In this document: one piece after another, positions 18,223 to 26,821 of the stretch
Layout of the letters: each line of letters starts with the position of its first letter
Numbering within the stretch: position 1 is the first letter of the stretch
Assembly: GCF_024584435.1 (NCBI RefSeq)
Contig: NZ_CP102197.1
Coordinates: 1,178,001-1,242,000, forward strand
Length of the DNA: 64,000 bases
Source of the DNA: Schaalia odontolytica
GTDB taxonomy: Bacteria; Actinomycetota; Actinomycetes; Actinomycetales; Actinomycetaceae
Direction: 5' to 3'
Translations under genes and position numbers: made by a program
Notes under the pieces: generated by a model
Told to the model about the DNA's origin: nothing
Seen by the model: only the letters and a program-made list of their open reading frames with translations
The model's database searches: none

Positions 18223-19520
18223 CGCGCATCCCCTCCCCCGCCGATGGTGATCCGGGGCGTGCCCACCCACAGGCACGGGTCCGTGAGGGAACGACCATCG
18301 ACGAGGAGGCGCACGCCGGGCAGGTCGGTGGGGCGAAGGGCCGCGTAGGCCGCGTGATCGGCCTGGATGAACGCCACGTCCACGTCCTCACCCAGGTGGT
18401 AGGGCTCCCAGCCGAAGGAAGCCAGCTCCGCATCACCGAAGAGCGGATCGTGGACGGCGACGCGGGCTCCGTCGGCGCGCGCGGCCTCGACGAGGCCGAA
18501 GACCCCCGAGAACGCCGTCTCCTTCACGCCTCCCCGGTAGGCGGCCCCCAGGACAGCCACGCGCAGGCCCGACAGGGATCCGAGCAGCTCGCGCGCGCGT
18601 GCCACGGCGTATGCGGGCATGTCGGCGTTAGCGCGGCGCGCGGCCTTCACGATGGTCGCATCGGGGTCGCCGACCAGGTACAGGCGCGGATAGACGGGGA
18701 TGCAGTGGCCGCCCACCGCGATTCCGGGGCGGTGGATGTGGGAGTAGGGCTGGGAATTGCAGGCGTCGATGACGCGCGCGATGTCGATGCCGACGCGGTC
18801 GGCGTAGCGGGCAAACTGATTGGCCAGGCCGATGTTGACGTCACGGTAGGTGGTCTCGGCGAGCTTGGCCATCTCGGCGGCCTCCGCCCCGCCCATGGGC
18901 CACACGCCGTTGGGGCGCGGCAAGTCTTCCCTCTCATCGAAGGTCAGGACCTCCTCGTAGAAGCGCACGCCGCGTTCCTCCCCGGCCTCGCTCAGGCCTC
19001 CCACCAGTTTCGGATAGCGAGCGAGGTCGGCGAACACGCGGCCCGTGAGAACCCGCTCGGGGGAGAAGACAACGTCGAAGTCGCGGCCCTCGCGCAGACC
19101 GGAGAGCTCCTCGATAAGGGGGCGATAGCGTCTCCTGGTTGTCCCCACCGGCAGGGTCGTCTCGTAGGAGACGAGAGTTCCCGGCCCGAGGTGGGCGGCC
19201 ACGGAGCGCGTCGCGGCGTCCATGGTTGAGAAGTCGGGCCTGCCCTCCCCATCCACGACGAGGGGGACCACCATGATGATGGTGTCGGCGCTTGGGATGG
19301 CCTCGGCGTAGTCGGTGGTGGCGCGCAGTGCGCCCGAGGCGACCAGCGCAGGCAGGTAGTCGGCCAGGTGGGCCTCCCCCGGGAACGGCTCTTCTCCCCT
19401 GTTGACCTGGGCAACCACCGTGGGGTTGATGTCCACGCCGACAACCGAGTGTCCCGCGCGCGCGTAGTGTGTCGCCAGTGGCAAACCGATCTTGCCCAAA
19501 CCGACGACCGCGATGCGCAT
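18216..19520 (-). CDS. UDP-HexNAc 6-dehydrogenase (WbpA/WecC-like)
   Basis: Oxidises C6 of a UDP-sugar to the uronic acid using NAD. 434 residues: Rossmann start MRIAVVGLGKIGLPLATHYA, central domain with TTYRDVNIGLANQF, and the catalytic Cys in PGIAVGGHCIPVYP, which resembles WecC/WbpA enzymes acting on UDP-ManNAc or UDP-GlcNAc rather than UDP-glucose. The nearby oxidoreductase, aminotransferase and acetyltransferase (23260-26031) match WbpB, WbpE and WbpD, so a WbpA role (UDP-GlcNAc to UDP-GlcNAcA) is the best inference. The ATG at 19520 is preceded by AAAGAGGAA. Confidence 0.88.
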   Translation of the reverse strand: MRIAVVGLGKIGLPLATHYARAGHSVVGVDINPTVVAQVNRGEEPFPGEAHLADYLPALVASGALRATTDYAEAIPSADTIIMVVPLVVDGEGRPDFSTMDAATRSVAAHLGPGTLVSYETTLPVGTTRRRYRPLIEELSGLREGRDFDVVFSPERVLTGRVFADLARYPKLVGGLSEAGEERGVRFYEEVLTFDEREDLPRPNGVWPMGGAEAAEMAKLAETTYRDVNIGLANQFARYADRVGIDIARVIDACNSQPYSHIHRPGIAVGGHCIPVYPRLYLVGDPDATIVKAARRANADMPAYAVARARELLGSLSGLRVAVLGAAYRGGVKETAFSGVFGLVEAARADGARVAVHDPLFGDAELASFGWEPYHLGEDVDVAFIQADHAAYAALRPTDLPGVRLLVDGRSLTDPCLWVGTPRITIGGGGDARC

Positions 19521-19581
19521 GTGGTTCCTCTTTCCGTCTCCGGCCTCGTTCATCCCACCCAGTGTAGTGCCCCACGGGTCC

Positions 19582-19587
19582 TACAAT
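19582..19587 (+). promoter_or_regulatory. Putative -10 element, leaderless glycosyltransferase
   Basis: TACAAT 6 nt before a GTG start. An ATG inside the hexamer region is out of frame. Confidence 0.5.
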
Positions 19588-19593
19588 GGCGGC

Positions 19594-20727
19594 GTGGAAA
19601 GCGCCCTGAACCTCCTGCTGTATCCGTCGGACCTGGCCTCGCCCGGCAGGCTCGTGAAGATAGCGCGTTCCCTCTCCCCGCTGTTCACTCGCACGCGCAT
19701 CGTCGGCATCGATCACTCCCCCCTCCCCGCGCTCGAGGCCGTGGCGCCCTGTGTGCACCTGGAACGCATTCGGGGGGCGCGGGTGGGAGCGCCCCTGGGC
19801 GGGATCCGTGTCGTGGCCGCGTGGGGGGCGCGCGTGTACCGGCGCTTTGCCCGCCAGGACGTGGCGGCCGTCTCCGCGCAAAACCTCTTCCTGCTTCCGC
19901 TGGCTCACGCCCTGTCTCGGCGCACGGGAGCCATCCTGGCGTACAACGCGCACGAGCTCGAGACCGAGACCGTGGGGTCGACGGGCCTTCGCCGCCGCCT
20001 CCAGCGGGCCATCGAGCGCCGGTACATCTCTCGAGCGGACGTCGTGTCGGTGGTCAACGAGTCGATCGCCCGGTGGTATCGCGACACCTATCCGGGCGTG
20101 GAGCCGATCGTCGTTACGAACGCGCCGACGGGTCAGCCCGGCGTCATCGACCTGCGTGCCCAGCTCGGGGTGCCCGCCGATGCCCTCCTGTTCCTCCATT
20201 CGGGGTATCTCGCCCCTGGGCGCAACATCTCGTTGATCCTTCGCGCGTTCGAGGACGCACCCGGCGCCCACGTGGTCTTCGTCGGCACGGGCGCACTGGC
20301 CGACCAGGTCAGGCGCTCCGCGGCGAGTCACGCCAACATCCACCACCTGCCCCCCGTGCCGCCCGACCGGGTGCTTGCGCTGACGCGCGGAGCGGACGTG
20401 GCACTGTGCCTCATCGAATCCGGTTGCCTCTCGCACCGCCTCTCCACACCCAACAAGATGATGGAGGCCTTCGCAGCCGGGGTGCCGGTCCTGTGCTCGC
20501 CCCTGGCCGAGGCGCGCCGCTATCTGGGCGAGCAGGCGCGGCGCTGGGTGTTGGAGGATCCCGAGCGCGACCTTTCTCGGGCGCTGAGGGAGCTCACGAG
20601 AGAGGACATCGCGAGCTTCGCCCCGCCTGTGATCCCGACCTGGGAGGAGGGGGCTGCCCGCCTGCGCGAGGCATACGAGCGTGCCCTCGCCGCCAAGCGT
20701 GCGGGCGGGGAGCCGAGCGCCACATAG
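19594..20727 (+). CDS. GT4-like glycosyltransferase
   Basis: 377 residues. GT-B features include YNAHELETETVGSTGLRRRLQ, VSVVNESIARWY, LHSGYLAPGRNISLILRAF and the STPNKMMEAFAAGVPVLCSP segment near the C-terminus, typical of retaining GT4 enzymes. The product probably transfers a sugar to the growing surface glycan at the cytoplasmic face. The GTG at 19594 is selected from its spacing to a TACAAT hexamer; a GTG at 19567 is in frame but lies upstream of that element. It is divergent from the dehydrogenase gene and convergent with the flippase gene. Confidence 0.82.
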   Translation: MESALNLLLYPSDLASPGRLVKIARSLSPLFTRTRIVGIDHSPLPALEAVAPCVHLERIRGARVGAPLGGIRVVAAWGARVYRRFARQDVAAVSAQNLFLLPLAHALSRRTGAILAYNAHELETETVGSTGLRRRLQRAIERRYISRADVVSVVNESIARWYRDTYPGVEPIVVTNAPTGQPGVIDLRAQLGVPADALLFLHSGYLAPGRNISLILRAFEDAPGAHVVFVGTGALADQVRRSAASHANIHHLPPVPPDRVLALTRGADVALCLIESGCLSHRLSTPNKMMEAFAAGVPVLCSPLAEARRYLGEQARRWVLEDPERDLSRALRELTREDIASFAPPVIPTWEEGAARLREAYERALAAKRAGGEPSAT

Positions 20728-20742
20728 GCGCGGGCCTCCCGG

Positions 20743-22041
20743 TCAGGCGGCGCCTTCTCCCGCCCACGCGCTCCGGTTCTTCCCCCCGCGGTCGTACTCG
20801 CGGGCGGTGGCGAGCACCATGACGAGCATTCCCGCCAGGAGGGATGCCATCACGACGCCGAGCACGCCGACCGTGGCCTCGATCCCGTAGGGGCTGAGCG
20901 CGAGCCACGCGAGAGGAACGAGGCAGTACACGCACGCGAAGGCCAGCATGCGGCGCTGATGGTAGGTGGCGACAAACACGTTGGACAGAGGCGAGGAGGC
21001 GACCGTGAGGGCCAACCAGGGAGCGAGCGCGCGCGCGAAGTAGCCGGCCGCCTCCCAGCGCTGACCGAACAGGAACGGGAAGAGCGCGGGGCCCACCCAC
21101 GCGAGCACCGCGAACGCGGGAAGCGAGAGCGCCAGCGCGGTCGTCCCCACCCGCACCACGATCCGCGTCATCTGACCCGGTGGCGTGTCGGACAGGCGAG
21201 GCAGGTACACCTGGGACAGGGCCCCGGCGATCAGGGCGACGGGCGCCTGCATGGCCATCCACGCGAGGTTGAACTGGCCGAGGGCCGCCACGCCATACCC
21301 GGCGATCAGCAGCGGGATCGCGCTTGTGCGCACCGCGTCAACGACGACATTGGGAACCCCCACGAGGGCCATCTTCCGGTAGCGGCGCGCGACCTCTCGC
21401 ACCGGCGGGTCCTCGGCGCTGCGGGCCCTCGCGTCCCGCGAGCGCCACGACAGGTAGGCCACGGCGATCCCCTGCCCGGCTACCGTCGCGCCGATCGCCG
21501 CCCCCAGCCCGCCCGAGGCGAGGAGGCCACACAGGAGCTGCAGCGCTGCGATCGCGCCGGAGCGGACCACGGAGGAGGCGGCGATGTAACGGAAGCGGCG
21601 GTGCCGGGTCAGCCAGTAGGAACACACCTGCCCCTGGGCGAGAAAGAGGATGGAGACCCCCACCGCCAGCATCCAGGCCGCGAGTTCGCGTCCGTAGCGC
21701 TCCTCCAGCCACGGCCGGGCGACCGCCGCGACGAGCGTGGCCAGCGACGATGCGGCCAGAACACAGCGAGACGCCAGGCGCGCAAGGGAGCGGGCGGATG
21801 CCTCGTGGCCGGGGGAGGGAAGCACGATGCTGAGGTCGAAGCGAGCACCGGCCACGGCTGCTCCCAGGGTCGCAGCCGAGGTGAAGACTCCGAGGTAGCC
21901 CAGGTCGGTGTCGGTATAGAGGCGGGCAACGCCCATCTGAGCGACGAACGCAATGATCTGGGCGAGGAGGGTCCCGCCCAGGAGTGCGAACACCTGACGC
22001 AGGGCGCCGGGGCGCACATCTGGCTCGGGGGCGTTCGTCAT
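20743..22041 (-). CDS. Wzx-like polysaccharide flippase
   Basis: 432 residues with about 12 hydrophobic helices spread along the whole length, beginning VFALLGGTLLAQIIAFVAQMGVARLY and containing GYLGVFTSAATLGAAVAGARFDLSIVLP, the usual start of O-antigen/teichuronic-type repeat-unit flippases of the MATE/MVF superfamily. It would move lipid-linked oligosaccharide across the membrane for polymerisation or LCP-dependent wall attachment. Neighbouring glycosyltransferases and nucleotide-sugar genes support this. No Wzy-like polymerase is recognisable in the window. Confidence 0.85.
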   Translation of the reverse strand: MTNAPEPDVRPGALRQVFALLGGTLLAQIIAFVAQMGVARLYTDTDLGYLGVFTSAATLGAAVAGARFDLSIVLPSPGHEASARSLARLASRCVLAASSLATLVAAVARPWLEERYGRELAAWMLAVGVSILFLAQGQVCSYWLTRHRRFRYIAASSVVRSGAIAALQLLCGLLASGGLGAAIGATVAGQGIAVAYLSWRSRDARARSAEDPPVREVARRYRKMALVGVPNVVVDAVRTSAIPLLIAGYGVAALGQFNLAWMAMQAPVALIAGALSQVYLPRLSDTPPGQMTRIVVRVGTTALALSLPAFAVLAWVGPALFPFLFGQRWEAAGYFARALAPWLALTVASSPLSNVFVATYHQRRMLAFACVYCLVPLAWLALSPYGIEATVGVLGVVMASLLAGMLVMVLATAREYDRGGKNRSAWAGEGAA

Positions 22042-22078
22042 GCCCTCATTTAATCACCTGAGGGCGTTTGCAAGCCCC

Positions 22079-22084
22079 TAGGAT
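22079..22084 (+). promoter_or_regulatory. Putative -10 element upstream of poly-proline leader ORF
   Basis: TAGGAT 6 nt before the ATG at 22091, the same spacing as other leaderless genes here. The larger glycosyltransferase frame does not start at that position. Confidence 0.45.
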
Positions 22085-22090
22085 GGGTGC

Positions 22091-22141
22091 ATGCCCATTC
22101 CCGTGCCCGCGCCGCCTCCTCCGCCGTGGGGGCTCCCGTGA
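22091..22141 (+). CDS. Putative 16-residue leaderless poly-proline leader peptide
   Basis: The ORF encodes MPIPVPAPPPPPWGLP. Its TGA stop overlaps the GTG start of the glycosyltransferase gene as GTGA, so the two reading frames are coupled. Five consecutive Pro codons would stall ribosomes without EF-P. Together with the -10-like hexamer at leaderless spacing this suggests a regulatory upstream ORF. It is inferred from layout alone and could be chance in Pro-codon-rich DNA. Confidence 0.4.
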   Translation: MPIPVPAPPPPPWGLP

Positions 22142-23256
22142 GGGTTGCCCTGACGAAGGGAACGCTGCTCGTTCCCCCCACCTACTTTGCGCTCGCACAC
22201 GCGTGCGCGATGCCCGATCTGTCGTGGCAGGCGTTCACGCTGGCTGCTCGCGTGAGGGATCCTCGCATCGTTGTCCCGATCCGGGAAGCCTCCCCGGGGG
22301 CGCTCAGCTCCTCGCGGGCGATCCGCTTGGTTTCCCAAGCGAGGGGGCTGGGCGCGATGCGCCGGGCAATCACGCGGTGGGAGCCCGAGGTGATCCACCA
22401 GCATCAGGCGACGTGGTCGCTTCCGGCCGTGCGAGCTGCCCGCGACACGGGTGCCCCTCTCGTGGTGACCGTGCACGGGGCAGACGCCTACGGCAGGCTT
22501 GGGCGGGGCCCGGGGGCGGCCTGGAATGACCTCAACCGCAGGGCTGCCTTCGGCGGTGCGCATCGGCTTCTGGCCGTGTCGCGCTATCTGGCGGACGTGG
22601 CGCTGGCGTCGGGGGCGCAGAGGCGGCGCCTGCGCGTCCACTATCAGGGGGTCGACACCGCGTGGTGGCATCCGGGCGCTGGCGCCTCCGGCCAGGGCGC
22701 GGGCGGCGCCCCGGGGGTTCCCATCGTTCTCTTCGTCGGGGCGCTCAGCCACCTCAAGGGCGTTGACGACCTGGTCGAGGCCTCGGTGCGCCTGCACGGC
22801 ACCCACCCGCACTCCCTCGTCCTGGTGGGCGAGGGGCCGCTTTACTCCACCCTGGTCTCTCGCGCTCCGGCCCACGTGAGAGTGACCGGGCAGCTGGGCC
22901 GCGAGGAGGTACGCGATTGGATGCGCCGCTCCCACGTCCTCGTTCTGCCGACGAAGCCGACTCGGGGACGCGCCGAGGCGGCCGGGCTCGTGCTCCTTGA
23001 GGCGCAGGCGTGCGGGGTTCCTGCCCTCGCCTACGCCACAGGAGGGACGCCCGAAATGGTTGCCCCGGGCGCGTCGGTGCTCACGCCGGGACGAACGAGC
23101 GCGCACCTCGCCCGCACGTTGGGCGAGGCGCTGACCTGGGGTGACGCGGAGCGCGCGGAGCGCGGCTTGGCCTGCCGCCGCTGGGTCGAGGAGAACCGCT
23201 CGCTGGCGACTTCCGCCGACCAGCTGCGGGCCGTCTACCGGGAGGTTTCGCGCTAG
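22138..23256 (+). CDS. GT4 family glycosyltransferase
   Basis: 372 residues from the GTG. GT-B architecture: HQHQATWSLPAVRAARDTGAPLVVTVHGADAY in the acceptor half, then VLFVGALSHLKGVDDLVEASVRL and LLEAQACGVPALAYATGGTPEMV, the classical GT4 EX7E-type region. The start is ambiguous: GTG 22138 overlaps the stop of a short leader ORF, while an in-frame GTG at 22087 would add 17 low-complexity residues. It ends 3 nt from the stop of the convergent oxidoreductase gene. Role in surface glycan assembly is inferred from context. Confidence 0.85.
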   Translation: MRVALTKGTLLVPPTYFALAHACAMPDLSWQAFTLAARVRDPRIVVPIREASPGALSSSRAIRLVSQARGLGAMRRAITRWEPEVIHQHQATWSLPAVRAARDTGAPLVVTVHGADAYGRLGRGPGAAWNDLNRRAAFGGAHRLLAVSRYLADVALASGAQRRRLRVHYQGVDTAWWHPGAGASGQGAGGAPGVPIVLFVGALSHLKGVDDLVEASVRLHGTHPHSLVLVGEGPLYSTLVSRAPAHVRVTGQLGREEVRDWMRRSHVLVLPTKPTRGRAEAAGLVLLEAQACGVPALAYATGGTPEMVAPGASVLTPGRTSAHLARTLGEALTWGDAERAERGLACRRWVEENRSLATSADQLRAVYREVSR

Positions 23257-23259
23257 GGG

Positions 23260-24267
23260 TCAGGAGCGGCCTGTCATGTCGATTGCTCGCCCGCTGGCCG
23301 CCGAGGCCAGGATTGCCTCGATGACGCGCAGATTGTCGAGGGCCTCGTCCATGGTGACGTGTTCGCCTCCGGCGCCGGTGATCGCGTCTCGGAATCGCTC
23401 GTGTTCGAGGGCGAGCGGTTCGCGTTTCGTTAGCGCGTAGCGCACGACCTGCCCTTCGCTCACCCCCCGGAAGGCCGCGATCGCGTCCCACTGCAGGGGC
23501 GCGTGACCGTTCTCGTAGAAGGTCAGGTCCCCCATCGCCGTGTCCGCCACGAGCGCGCCTCGCTCACCCGTCACGATCGTCGTGCGGTCCTTGTAGGGGG
23601 TCAGCCAGTTGACCAGGTGATTGACGAGGATCCCGCCGGTGAGCACCCCGGAGGCGACCATCATGTCCTCGTGGGGGCGACCCGATCGCCTCGAGGTGCG
23701 CGCGTAGATGCTCTCGTAGGAGGCGTCGGCGACCCAGGCGGCGAGGTCGACGTCGTGGGTGGCGAGGTCCTTGACGACGCCCACGTCGCTGATGCGCGCG
23801 GGGAAGGGGGACTGTCGGCGGGTCACAATCTGTTCGATCTCGCCGAGCTGGCCCGAGGCGATCCTGGCGCGCATGTCGATGAGCGCCGGATTGCAGCGCT
23901 CCACGTAGCCCACCGCGCCAACCAGCGACGCGGCCGCGAATGCGTCGCGGATGCGTGTCCCTTCCTCCACGCTCGCGGCGAGCGGTTTCTCGATGAGGGC
24001 ATGCACCCCGGCCTCGGCGAGGGCGAGGGCGGCCTCCTCGTGGAGCGCGGTCGGCGTCGCCACTATCGCGGCGTCGATGCCCGCGTCGATCAGCTCGCGC
24101 ACGCCCCTTCTGACGGGCAGGTCCCCGGCGACGCCGAAACGGTCGCCGCCCGGATCGGCGAGCGCCACCAGGTCGACGCCGTCGGTCGCGCGGGCGTTGC
24201 GCACGTGGTGGCGCCCCATCGAGCCCAGGCCCAGGATCCCCAGGCGAATACCCCCCACGTCAGGCAC
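23260..24267 (-). CDS. Gfo/Idh/MocA oxidoreductase (WbpB-like)
   Basis: 335 residues with an N-terminal Rossmann fold (RLGILGLGSMGRHHVRNARATDG), the EKPLAASVEEG motif that carries the catalytic Lys, and DLATHDVDLAAWV in the C-terminal domain, as in Gfo/Idh/MocA sugar dehydrogenases. Beside a DegT-type aminotransferase and an LpxA-like acetyltransferase, the expected reaction is NAD-dependent 3-oxidation of UDP-GlcNAcA (WbpB step). The start is uncertain between GTG 24267 and GTG 24258; both overlap or abut the aminotransferase stop. Confidence 0.85.
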   Translation of the reverse strand: MPDVGGIRLGILGLGSMGRHHVRNARATDGVDLVALADPGGDRFGVAGDLPVRRGVRELIDAGIDAAIVATPTALHEEAALALAEAGVHALIEKPLAASVEEGTRIRDAFAAASLVGAVGYVERCNPALIDMRARIASGQLGEIEQIVTRRQSPFPARISDVGVVKDLATHDVDLAAWVADASYESIYARTSRRSGRPHEDMMVASGVLTGGILVNHLVNWLTPYKDRTTIVTGERGALVADTAMGDLTFYENGHAPLQWDAIAAFRGVSEGQVVRYALTKREPLALEHERFRDAITGAGGEHVTMDEALDNLRVIEAILASAASGRAIDMTGRS

Positions 24268-25360
24268 CCGCTTCCGCGAGCGCGTTGACGGCCTCGACGA
24301 TGCGGTCCAGGTCGCCGCGGGTGAGCGAGGGGTAGACGGGGAGGGAGAGGACCTCGGCGGCGGCCGCTCGCGTGGCGGGAAGGTCCGTGTCGGGGGCGAA
24401 GCGCGCCAGGGAGGCGAGCTCGTGGGCGGGGATCGGGTAGTAGACGCCGGAGCCGATTCCATACTCCTCACGCAGGGCACGCGCGAAACCATCCCGGTCC
24501 TGCGGGACGCGGATCGTGTACTGGTGGAAGACGTGGGTGGCGCCGGGTGCCACGTGCGGGACGGTGACCCCGCGCAGGTGGGCGCTGAGGTAGGCGGCGT
24601 TGCTCTGGCGTTCGGCGGTCCAGGCGTCAATCTTGGTCAGCTGGACGCGACCGATGGCGGCGTGAATGTCGGTCATGCGGTTATTGAGACCGACGATCTC
24701 GTTCTCGTAGCGCTTTTCCATCCCCTGGTTGCGCGCCAGGCGCACCCACCGGACGAGGGCGGGGTCGCGGCTGGTGACCATCCCTCCCTCGCCGCTGGTC
24801 ATGTTCTTGGTCGGGTAGAAGGAGAAGGCGGCGAAGGTGCCGAAGGAGCCGACCGGCCGCCCGTGCAGGCTCGCCCCGTGGGCCTGCGCTGCGTCCTCGA
24901 AGAGCAGGAGGCCTCGCTCGCGGGCGATCGCGTCGAGGGTGTCGAGGGCCGCGGGGTGACCGTAGAGGTGAACCGGCATGATGGCCCTGGTGCGGGCGCT
25001 GACGGCGGAGGAGACCGAGGCGGGTGAGAGCGTGAAGGTGCGCGGATCGATGTCCGCGAACACGGGGGTTGCCCCCGTGATGGCAACCGCGTTGGCCGTC
25101 GCTGCGAACGTGAAGGAGGGGACGATCACTTCGTCTCCCGGGCCGATCCCGGCCGCCAGCAGCCCCAGATGCAGGGCGGAGGTCCCGGAGTTGAGGGCGA
25201 TCGCTCGCGTTCCCGGCACGATCTGGCGGGCGAATTCCTCTTCGAACGCCTCGACCTGGGGCCCCTGCGCGATCATCCCGGTGCGCATGACGCGTGCGAC
25301 CGCGCTGATCTCCTCCTCCCCGATGAGGGGGCGGGCCGACGGAATGAAAGATGGTGTCAC
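24260..25360 (-). CDS. DegT/DnrJ/EryC1 sugar aminotransferase (WbpE-like)
   Basis: 366-residue PLP enzyme. It shows ALNSGTSALHLGLLAAGIGPGDEVIVPSFTF split over the substrate/PLP region, EDAAQAHGA (PLP-contacting Asp), and the Schiff-base Lys in SFYPTKNMTSGEGGMV. In the neighbouring pathway it would transaminate the 3-keto-UDP-GlcNAcA made by the Gfo/Idh enzyme. The GTG start overlaps the acetyltransferase stop and has GGAGGAG upstream, so the three genes form a coupled operon. Confidence 0.9.
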   Translation of the reverse strand: MTPSFIPSARPLIGEEEISAVARVMRTGMIAQGPQVEAFEEEFARQIVPGTRAIALNSGTSALHLGLLAAGIGPGDEVIVPSFTFAATANAVAITGATPVFADIDPRTFTLSPASVSSAVSARTRAIMPVHLYGHPAALDTLDAIARERGLLLFEDAAQAHGASLHGRPVGSFGTFAAFSFYPTKNMTSGEGGMVTSRDPALVRWVRLARNQGMEKRYENEIVGLNNRMTDIHAAIGRVQLTKIDAWTAERQSNAAYLSAHLRGVTVPHVAPGATHVFHQYTIRVPQDRDGFARALREEYGIGSGVYYPIPAHELASLARFAPDTDLPATRAAAAEVLSLPVYPSLTRGDLDRIVEAVNALAEAGA

Positions 25361-26031
25361 TGCTCCTCCTTGTCCCGCTCATCCCCCCGGCCGGTCGGCG
25401 CCGTGGCCGCCTCACCCAGGGGGGTGAGCTTTCCCTCGCGCTCGACGTAGCGCGCTCGTGTCGCCGGGCACACCCACTCCTCGCCGACGGCCTCGTCGTC
25501 CCCTCGGCCTCCTGTCGCGCGGGTGGGGCGCACGAGGGGCACGCCCGCCTCCCCGACCCAGCCGACGCGGCGAGCCGGCACTCCCACGACGAGGGCATAG
25601 GGCGCGACGTCACCGGTGACGACCGCTCCGGCGCCGACCATTGCCCAGGCGCCGATGCGCACCGGGGCCACGCACACGGCGCGCGCTCCGATCGACGCTC
25701 CGCGCCCGACGCTCACGCCGACGGGTTCCCAGTCCGCGGTCGTCTTCAGGGCGCCCTGCGGCGTGACTGCGCGGGGGCTGTGATCATTCGTGAAGACCGC
25801 TGCGGGCCCCACAAAAACGCCGTCGGCCAGTAAGGCGGGTTCATAGATGAGCGCGTAGTTCTGGATCTTGCAGCGCGCGCCGACGCGCACACCCTCGCCG
25901 ATGTAGGCGCCGCGCCCGACGATGGTTTCCTCCCCGATCTGGGCTCCCTCGCGCACCTGGGCAAGGTGCCACACGCGGGCGCTGCCGGCGATCTGCGCGC
26001 TCGGCGAGACGTCGGCACTGGCTTCGATCAC
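25357..26031 (-). CDS. Left-handed beta-helix N-acetyltransferase (WbpD-like)
   Basis: 224 residues of hexapeptide repeats (IGEETIVGRGAYIGEGVRVGA; VSVGRGASIGARAVC). NYALIYEPALLADGVFVGP and FTNDHSPRA are close to WbpD/WlbB acyltransferases that acetylate the 3-amino group of UDP-GlcNAc(3NH2)A. The last 60 residues are an Arg/Glu-rich tail with EEWVCPATRARYVEREGKL, often appended to these enzymes. It is first in the transferase-aminotransferase-oxidoreductase operon. GTG start with GGGGGA upstream. Confidence 0.87.
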   Translation of the reverse strand: MIEASADVSPSAQIAGSARVWHLAQVREGAQIGEETIVGRGAYIGEGVRVGARCKIQNYALIYEPALLADGVFVGPAAVFTNDHSPRAVTPQGALKTTADWEPVGVSVGRGASIGARAVCVAPVRIGAWAMVGAGAVVTGDVAPYALVVGVPARRVGWVGEAGVPLVRPTRATGGRGDDEAVGEEWVCPATRARYVEREGKLTPLGEAATAPTGRGDERDKEEQ

Positions 26032-26140
26032 GGTTTCCCCCTGGGTTTCGCTGGAGCACCGGCGTGCCCCCGGCGCGCGTTGGCCGCCCGCTGAGCAACA
26101 CTATAGGCGCGCGCTGGTCCCGATGTGCGACACTGGTCGA

Positions 26141-26821
26141 ATGCAGCATCGCTCCGACACGTGGGTCGTCATCCCCGCGTTCAACGAGGCGCCCGTCATC
26201 GGGGGCGTCGTCGCGGCCGTGCGCACGTTTTTCCCTCACGTTCTCGTCGTGGACGACGCCTCGAGCGACGATACTGCGGCGCTCGCCAGGGAAGCGGGGG
26301 CCTTCACCGCGTCGCACCCGTTGAATCTGGGGCAGGGAGCCGCCCTGCAGACCGGCTTCGAGGCGGCGCTCGCTCGCGGCGCGCGTTACGTGGTGACCTT
26401 CGACGCGGACGGCCAGCACGATCCCGCCGACGCCGCGGCCATGGTGGACCGGGCACGCGAGGAGGACCTGGCCTTCGTGCTGGGCTCGCGTTTCCTGGAC
26501 GGAAAACGAGCCCGCGTCGGCGCGGCGAAGCGGGCGATGCTGCGTCTCGGAGCATTCATTGCCGGGGCGCGCACGGGCTTGGCCCTCACCGACACGCACA
26601 ACGGGCTTCGGGTGATTCGCGCCGATGCCCTTGGGCACGTCCACCTGACGCACGCGCGCATGGCGCACGCGTCCCAGATCATCTCGCAGCTGGCGAGCAG
26701 CGGGCTTCCCGGCGCCGAGCATCCGGTGACGATTTCGTACACCGAGTATTCGCGAGGCAAGGGCCAGCCTCTGTTGAACTCGATCAACATCGTCGTCGAC
26801 CTGGCACTGGGGGGACAGTGA
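26141..26821 (+). CDS. GT2 family glycosyltransferase (second GT2-DUF2304 pair)
   Basis: 226 residues: VVIPAFNEAPVIGGVV, VVDDASSDDTAAL, TFDADGQHDPADAAAMVDRA (DXD) and GSRFLDGKRARVG. It is a short GT2 enzyme lacking C-terminal TMs, like those that charge polyprenyl phosphate. The ATG at 26141 begins just before the domain; an in-frame ATG at 26123 is possible. It overlaps the DUF2304 gene by GTGA and leads on to two LCP ligases, so it may act late in glycan assembly. Confidence 0.87.
   Translation: MQHRSDTWVVIPAFNEAPVIGGVVAAVRTFFPHVLVVDDASSDDTAALAREAGAFTASHPLNLGQGAALQTGFEAALARGARYVVTFDADGQHDPADAAAMVDRAREEDLAFVLGSRFLDGKRARVGAAKRAMLRLGAFIAGARTGLALTDTHNGLRVIRADALGHVHLTHARMAHASQIISQLASSGLPGAEHPVTISYTEYSRGKGQPLLNSINIVVDLALGGQ

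Noticed and set aside
18934..20436. Minus-strand 500-residue frame spanning two genes
   Set aside because: It overlaps the dehydrogenase and glycosyltransferase genes, which have clear motifs, and is itself low-complexity.
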